A stretch of 64,000 nt of DNA from Odontesthes bonariensis (Eukaryota; Chordata; Actinopteri; Atheriniformes; Atherinopsidae): positions 5,738,001-5,802,000 of the forward strand of contig NC_134510.1 in assembly GCF_027942865.1 (NCBI RefSeq), read 5' to 3'. Position 1 is the first letter of the stretch. Each line of letters begins with the position of its first letter. The translations under genes and the position numbers were made by a program. The notes beneath the pieces were generated by a model. The model was not told the DNA's origin. It made no database searches and saw nothing but the letters and a program-made list of their open reading frames with translations. Of this stretch, positions 56,578-64,000 are shown piece after piece.

Positions 56578-56763
56578 TTGAGAAGCAAAACGCTTTATTT
56601 TTTAAACCCCAGCCAACTAGCCGGACTACCTTCATCAACACCAAAACCAGGCTGGAACTCGGCTCACAGGACGCAGCAGGGGGTAAGAAAATGTTCATAA
56701 ATGATGTTGCTGATATGCGATGTCATACAGCTTCATGTCAAAAGAGGCGAAATATCCATTTAA

Positions 56764-59210
56764 CTTAGACAGAATCCTTACGGCTGATTTGACCTACAGC
56801 CTTCTTTCATACCGTGTTATTCCTATGACGGAGCACATAATTACTGTAATTACTACATAATCAACTTCTAAACAAATTCAAAGCCTTGAATGAATGAATT
56901 TATTTATCGTATTTTATAGTTGAAGAATAAAAAAAACAAGTTAAACTTGTTAAGATTAAGCGCCTTGTTCACATGTGTTTGGGCTAAAAATTGTCATGTT
57001 GCCTTTAAGTTTTCGGACCCACATGCAGAATCAACACGGAAAACCAGTAGATTTGAATGCTTTTATTGCTGGGACAACAGGGATCCAGAAAACAGGACAA
57101 GGGATGTTAAATGGTGGTGAAGTCTGAGGAAGGGAAGCAGACGGATTAGTGGTTGTAGATGGGTCCTTAGCAGATGACTGAAGGATAAGCTTACTTGGTT
57201 GTTGAAAGGGGGAGACGTGGACGGGGTGGAAGACAGATGTGGAGGGTCTGCAGAAGGTTCCCTTGGTGTTCCAGGGAGGGGTGAGAGAGGGGTCCGGGAG
57301 GATAAAGTCTGCTGGAGGCGTCGCACTGGAGAGTGGGCAGGCAGAGGAAGGAGGTATGTGACAGCTGTTTGCTCGTTGCGTCTTTGAGGGAAGGTTGAGG
57401 ACAGACTGGGCTCTCGGATTGTTCTGGAGGGAAAAAGTAGATTCCACATGAAAGTACACAAGAAGTTCGGAATTCACAAGGATGCAAAAATCTTATTTAG
57501 ACTACTCGATACACGTTCTGGCTGGAAGTACCGTCTGGGTTAATCATCCGGCGGCGCAAGGTGATCTTCCTTCTTCTTTTAAGCCCCAGCCAGCTTGATG
57601 ATGGATTGGCCTCAGGTGTGCAACCACTCAGAACTGGCTCACTCTCCAGTGAAGATCCTCTCTGCAGCCAGATCGCTCACTCACCCCAAAAACATCAAAT
57701 CCTAACAAAAATGGCTTCATCCTGCTGTGATTTGTTGTGTTCATGCTGTGGAAACTCCTCAATTAGCGAGTCAGAGGGCTGCTTCTCTTTCAGCCTCATG
57801 TTTTACCGTCCTGTTGGAGGTTCACTCTTTTCTCCTGAAGCTCGGTGAGGATTTCCCTGCGTCTGCAGCTTCAGATCGCAGAGGAAGTCGCTCCTGCTGC
57901 AGGCCTGCGGTGAGGCGGTGTCGCCGGCTGCGCTCGCCGGCTGCGCTCAGAGACTGCGCTCAGAGACTGCGCTCAGAGACTGCGTTGGCTTCCTGGCTTC
58001 CTGTTGATCAGCGGCTGAGGCACGGCTCACTCTGAGGCTGAAGCTTTACTTTCAGTTTGGCTGGTAGTGACTCATCAGTTCCAGTAAGGAAACAAGTCAG
58101 CGGGTCAACTTACTGAAAGAGCAGCAACACCCTGCTTCGGCCTCCACAGGCTCCATCTTTGCAGGGCAGCCATGGCTAGATTTACGGCCTTGCCCCCCAC
58201 CCAAAAAAAATAGACTTACCACCAACACAACAACATATTATATATTGTATTATATTATTTGCCAAACTGGCAGCTGGTTCCACAGAGAGGGGCCTGATAA
58301 CTGAAGGCTCTGCCTCCCATTCTACTTTTAGGATGTGCAGGATGTGCTGTTTGCAGTATTGATGGATGATTCTGTCCTCAGAGCGTTGCATCACCTGAGC
58401 TGCCTGAAGCTGCTGGTGGAGGAACCCCAACAAAAAGGGAGAAGAGGAGAAGGATTCGTCTGCTGATGGAGCGATCTGCTCTCAGCAGGAACTCTCCTGA
58501 AGCCGATGGACTGAATGGGCGTCCGTCCGTCCTTCATGTCAGTGTGCAGATTCGGTGCCAAAACCTGAATGGGAATGAAGTGTAACATCGATGTGTGTAA
58601 ATAAAAGTTAACATTATTCCATCCCCGAGACTTTAACAGGCTCAGGACAGCTTGTTTCTTCCTACACACAGAGTGCAGCCAGGTTGTTTCTTAAAAGCTA
58701 ACATTAGCTTGTTAGCACACGTTAGCATAGCCATTGTGAATGCTAACATCACTTTGTATAACATGGCACCTGTTAGATGTTTCAGGGGTAAATGTTTCAT
58801 ACCCAAAGTGGGTCGCTCAGCATGAACATGCTTATAAGAACAGGTGTTAGAAACTAATGTCCACATGCTACAGGGTTTCATAGATCCGTCAACATCAAGG
58901 TTGTTCTGTTCACCAGGAAAAAGAGATTGTGGACCTTAGTTATTCTGAAGAAGTAAACATCAGTCGTATGTAATCAGTACAAAGTTGTTTTTGTAAAGTG
59001 CAGTTTGATTGTGAGCAGTCAGCACGTTTCCGTCTGCTTCATGTTGATGAGCTCTGATATTTACTGTTTATCACATCAAATGTCCAGTACTTCAGTTACA
59101 GGCATGTCTCCCTGTCTTCTGCCATGTGTCTGACTTGTATTAAAGCCCACTGAGGTTCACTATCTTCCTGTAGTCGTTTCATTTTTCATTTCTTCTCTCC
59201 CGTGAAGATT
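56764..59210. other. No gene recognised; scattered repeat fragments
   Basis: AT-rich to 57,000. About 57,010-57,560 resembles the end of an LTR-type repeat (GACCCACATGCAGAATCAAC, then TTTTATTGCTGGGACAACAG) with low certainty. 57,930-57,985 has short tandem units of TGCGCTCAGAGAC. 58,262-58,345 holds a common fish repeat (CACAGAGAGGGGCCTGATAA). No WDR91 exon was recognised. Confidence 0.4.
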
Positions 59211-59213
59211 AAA

Positions 59214-59488
59214 GGGATAGTTCGCCTCTTTTGACACGAAGCTGTATGACATCCCATATAAGCAACATTATTTATGAACATTTTCTTACCCCCCGCTGAG
59301 TTCCAGCCTCGTTTTGGCGTTGACGAAGGTAGTCCAGCTAGTTGGCTGGGGTTTAAAAAATAAAGCGTTTTGCTTCTCAAAACAATATGCGTTAAAAAGA
59401 GTAATACATTTTCATCACAAAATCGTTCTCCAGGAAAAAGTCAGACCTCACAATCGCTTGGTCCTATTTTCTCTCCCTTCGTATCAGG
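59214..59488. mobile_element. Partial TTAA MITE copy
   Basis: After TTAA at 59,210-59,213 it begins AGGGATAGTTCGCCTCTTTTG and follows the left arm and centre of the 54,999-56,759 family without its nested inserts, ending near CTCTCCCTTCGTATCAGG. The right arm is absent. It serves as the insertion-free reference for that family. Confidence 0.78.
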
Positions 59489-60600
59489 ATCTGGCATCAT
59501 CAAAGTATCTTATAAAGGTAAACCAACAGTTTAACTTGAGTTGAATCGACGAATAAATCAGTTTCGTTACCTTGGTGATGATTCTACCAACAAACCTTGT
59601 GAGGTGAATCCAGACGGTAATGAACTTGGATAATATAAAATAAGGATAATAAGTCTTGATTGGAGAGAAAACCGAAGGTCCAGCAACCTTTAACCTACAG
59701 TATCAGGAGGCTGCCTGTCCACTCAAATTCATTCACAGGTTTGTTTTGTTCATTTAGTCTTTTTCAGAAACTCAAATCCTTAATGTTTGACCTTTTTTAA
59801 GATGGAATCTTTTGTTTCTTTTCAAACTTTAATGTCAAATGGCTGTTTTTGCTTTTTTTAGGCTCTTCACTGGAATCAACTCATTTCCCATCTTCTAATT
59901 TACCAAAAGGTGAAGTCACCTGTTTAATGTCGGTTTTTAAACAAGTGTCTGCTTGCTGCTGCTCACAGGATTATAAAACTTTGATTCATTCATGTGTAAC
60001 AGCTTGGACTTAAGTTAAATTGACAGATGCCCAGAAAGCGTTTGATAACTTTTTAATAACTCATTCCTTTGAAGGTTAAAGTACCACCTGTAAGTTTACA
60101 CAGTTATAAAAGATAACAGCTGACATTGGGCACATTTATTGTCTTTTATTATATTTCAAACTCTGAGCTGAAAGACCGGATACGCAGACGCCTTAAAAAA
60201 TTGTTTTTCTCCAGGACTTCGGTTACAACTTTAAAAAAAAAACAAAAAAAAAAACTGGTGATTCACACAACCCTAAATTGGAGAAATTAAAAAGAAAAAA
60301 AAACACTTTCAGATATGAATCAGAAATGAAGTCTTTACCACATTTGCAATATGTTCCAGAACTTATGAAGGTAACAAAACCAACAGAACTCATGCTATTA
60401 AAAACCAAAATGAGAACCCAGTGAGGGATACCAGCACTTAAATTCTGACTGGTTTTCAACTTTCTATCAGGAAGTATTTTCCAAAGACAAAGATATAACG
60501 GATGCTGCTGGCAGCAGAGCAATTATTCTGTCTATATTTGATCAGATACAAGTGTCCAACAATTTCATTCTTTAAACAATAAGGTAAAATAAAGAGACTA
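59489..60600. other. Intergenic, AT-rich, no features recognised
   Basis: No gene, repeat ends or RNA gene seen; A-rich tracts at about 60,230-60,305. It lies just downstream of the tubulin 3' end. Confidence 0.4.
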
Positions 60601-60622
60601 AATTAACATGCTTCAAATAACA

Positions 60623-60628
60623 TTTATT
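60623..60628 (-). terminator. Polyadenylation signal of the tubulin gene
   Basis: AATAAA on the minus strand, about 135 bp beyond the canonical-frame stop of the tubulin exon. Confidence 0.6.
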
Positions 60629-60676
60629 AAAAAGTTAACTTTAAAACTGTTCATACAACAGATTAGAAAACACCTA

Positions 60677-62196
<1,520 letters not shown>

Positions 62197-62444
62197 CTGT
62201 AGTGGTCAAATTAGAGGTGGGTAAACTATGAATTTTTTGATCAGACAGACCGTGACGCGACGCAACGCAACGCGACACAGCACAAAGCAACGCAAGGTGT
62301 CGCGAATCTGTATGGCTGTCCTGGCCATATTCCATGACGTTATCAGTTAAAGTCATATTAAATCAATGACAGTCAACAAATGTGTTTGTAGTTTGTAGTT
62401 TATTAAATTTCAAATTTCAACAGTAAAGAAAAGTATGTGTAGAG

Positions 62445-63763
62445 CAGGGTTGGGGAGTAACGGATTACATGTAACGGCGTTACGGTAAAAGGATACAAAA
62501 TAAAAGTAACTGTAATCCATTACAGTACAAGCAAAAACGATGTACTCAGATTACAGTTACATTCAGTGAGAATGGGGGTTACTTAACAGGATTACAATTT
62601 GTGCGAGGTTGCAGTGACAGAAGTACAGAGCGGCAGGTCGGACTGGGGAAAAAAATCGGCCCTGGCAATTTTCCCCGGGACCAGCCCCCCCTCAGTATTA
62701 ATTAGTATCTCCAATCTAATTAAATAAAAATAAAAAAACGAGCACAGACCGCTCATACAGTCAATGGCATGTACCCATAGAAAAAATACACACTCACACA
62801 CACATCACACAACCTGACTATCGGCTAACAACCATGATCAGTAACCTACACAAACCCAGACACATAATGGCTCGGCGGCCAGCAATCGGATAAACCAATG
62901 AAGTGAATCAATCCTGTGAAAGAATGAAAACAAGTGAATGAAACCTGCACTCACCCATTATGAAGTTAACTCTGCCAGCCCCATACTCTTGCCCCTGCTC
63001 AGCCAACTCCTTGACGTCGGGTATGGTTGCTAACGTTACGGCGGCTAGCATTAGCAACGAGGCTGCTAGGCTTGCTAAATCGGTAAGCATTAGGCTACTG
63101 AAGAAAGCTAGTCTTTTTAGCTACGTTATATTATCATCTTTCTTCTAGGCTATAAGTTAACCTTTGTTTACGGCCACTGGCCATAACCTGACGCGCTAGC
63201 TGTCAAATCACCGGAAGTTTTCACCGGAAGTACTGGCGCACACACACAAGCAAGGGTGTGCAAAGAAAAATAAAATGTGATGTAAAAGTCTTACTTTGCT
63301 TATTTATTACTAAAGTAGAGCACTTCATTGTCATTGCACATGTATTCATGAAATGCAGTTTGGCATCTTATCAAGTGTAACGCGTGCAGATGTATAGCAT
63401 GCAGTATTTAGAGATAAAATGCAGTTATTTACAGCTAGTGTAAGGAAAGATGGTTAATAGATATGTGCAGAATAGATCAATTACCTAGAGAAATGCATGT
63501 ATGTGCAGAGAATGTATAATGTAGTTATGGCAGTACAATGAAAAGAAAAATATCATGGTATAAATAAATGTGATAAATACAGATGGAATCATACAGATAA
63601 TATACAGATTATCCTATACCATAAATAGGTAAAAGTAATCCAAAAGTAATTAGTTACATTACTTTTTTTAAGTAATCCAAAAAGTTACACTACAATTACA
63701 TTTTAAACAAGGTAACTTGTAACTGTAACGGATTACATTTTTAAAGTAACTTCCCCAACACTG
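62445..63763. mobile_element. hAT element with perfect 8-bp duplication
   Basis: 1,319 bp starting CAGGGTTGGGGAGTAACGG and ending TTCCCCAACACTG, flanked by GTGTAGAG (62,437-62,444 and 63,764-63,771). Sub-terminal inverted segments repeat TAACGGATTACAT and its kin. Short open frames in the middle (62,908-63,148, both strands) are of uncertain meaning; no intact transposase. It sits 249 bp upstream of the broken tubulin exon 2. The terminus is related to the fragment at 33,821. Confidence 0.85.
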
Positions 63764-63771
63764 GTGTAGAG

Positions 63772-63998
63772 TAAGAACTATCTACAGTAGATATGGTGTG
63801 TGTGTGTGTGTGTGTGACTTTAGTTGCGGCCCATTCATTTGAGAGACACATTCCTGTTTCTTTAAACACTTTTTTGCAGATTTTGCATCCAAGATATTCA
63901 CCATTGACAATAAGCCAAGGGTTATCTTTTTTAAACCGTATGTGTTGTTTTTCTGTCCAGATACTGGGATGGCATCTGCTCTCTCTTTCTCCTCTCAC
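63772..63998 (-). pseudogene. Partial zinc-finger, transposase-like N-terminal fragment
   Basis: The minus-strand frame runs from the window edge: WTEKQHIRFKKDNPWLIVNG, then EYLGCKICKKVFKETG. The C-x2-C with an aromatic/basic context resembles the TTF/BED-type fingers of hAT-derived proteins. It then passes into a CA/TG microsatellite (63,796-63,816) and the hAT insertion. The rest is outside the window or destroyed, so the identity is uncertain. Confidence 0.4.
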
Positions 63999-64000
63999 TG

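Larger units (their letters stand above)
54999..56759. mobile_element. TTAA MITE expanded by three nested insertions
   Basis: Ends AGGGACAGTTCGCCTCTTTTG (left) and a complement ending CAAAAGAGGCGAAATATCCAT (right), flanked by TTAA at 54,995-54,998 and 56,760-56,763. Inverted arms continue through TGACATCCCATA, CAACAT.ATTTATGAACATTT, GGCTGGGGTTTAAAAAATAAAG and CAAAACAATATGCG. It contains a solo LTR, a Rex-like LINE fragment and a SINE-like piece. A partial second copy lies at 59,214-59,488. Confidence 0.85.

Noticed and set aside
57031-57477. Proline/serine-rich minus-strand open frames
   Set aside because: Overlapping frames of low-complexity sequence in a probable repeat; no domain or splice context.

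Overview
The window looks like teleost fish nuclear DNA. Evidence: pieces of vertebrate genes (SPAG16, WDR91, an alpha-tubulin with the usual 149-bp third exon), 5S rRNA-derived sequence, and a dense mix of fish-type mobile elements (L1/Tx1-like and Rex-like LINEs, BEL/Pao, hAT, Harbinger, Tc1, piggyBac-like TTAA MITEs). Almost nothing here is an intact host gene; the window is mainly a record of nested insertions.

Layout. 1-17,087: an AT-rich satellite of about 166-169-bp monomers, broken by a 695-bp solo LTR (14,988-15,682) and a 373-bp TTAA MITE (16,567-16,939). 17,088-22,703: two tail-to-tail 5S rRNA pairs in opposite orientations. One 5S copy is split by a 4.2-kb DDE transposon (18,016-22,238) that carries two further hAT insertions. 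22,800-25,530: a second, differently deleted copy of the same transposon family. 25,530-29,330: a broken BED/hAT transposase interrupted by another hAT and by a Harbinger-like element. 29,700-30,330: a LINE 3' end. 30,626-38,670: an L1/Tx1-like LINE with ORF1 and ORF2 remnants, split by a MITE, a hAT piece and a BEL/Pao piece with its 3' LTR.

39,703-40,000 and 52,755-53,060 are two halves of one SPAG16-like WD-repeat coding sequence. They are separated by a 12,754-bp element (40,001-52,754) with terminal inverted repeats of more than 1.1 kb, a 6-bp target duplication (GCCTTC) and a minus-strand DDE integrase-like transposase. This may be an IS3EU-type transposon. Its inverted repeats carry tRNA-like pol III boxes, and the element holds several younger insertions.

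53,250-54,850: a BED-finger hAT remnant and a LINE 3' end. 54,855-54,977: WDR91 exon 1 with a good donor, but no second exon could be found in the window. 54,999-56,759: a TTAA MITE loaded with a solo LTR, a Rex-like LINE and a SINE-like piece. 60,762-62,196: three minus-strand alpha-tubulin exons with correct splice sites, but with the beginning of exon 2 missing and a 1-bp frameshift near the C-terminus. 62,445-63,763: a hAT element with a perfect 8-bp target duplication, followed by part of a zinc-finger protein that runs off the window edge.

The most interesting points are the DDE transposon inside a 5S rRNA gene, the inverted 5S pairs at the satellite edge, and the large long-TIR element inside SPAG16. 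All family names come from motif recognition and memory; no database search was possible.
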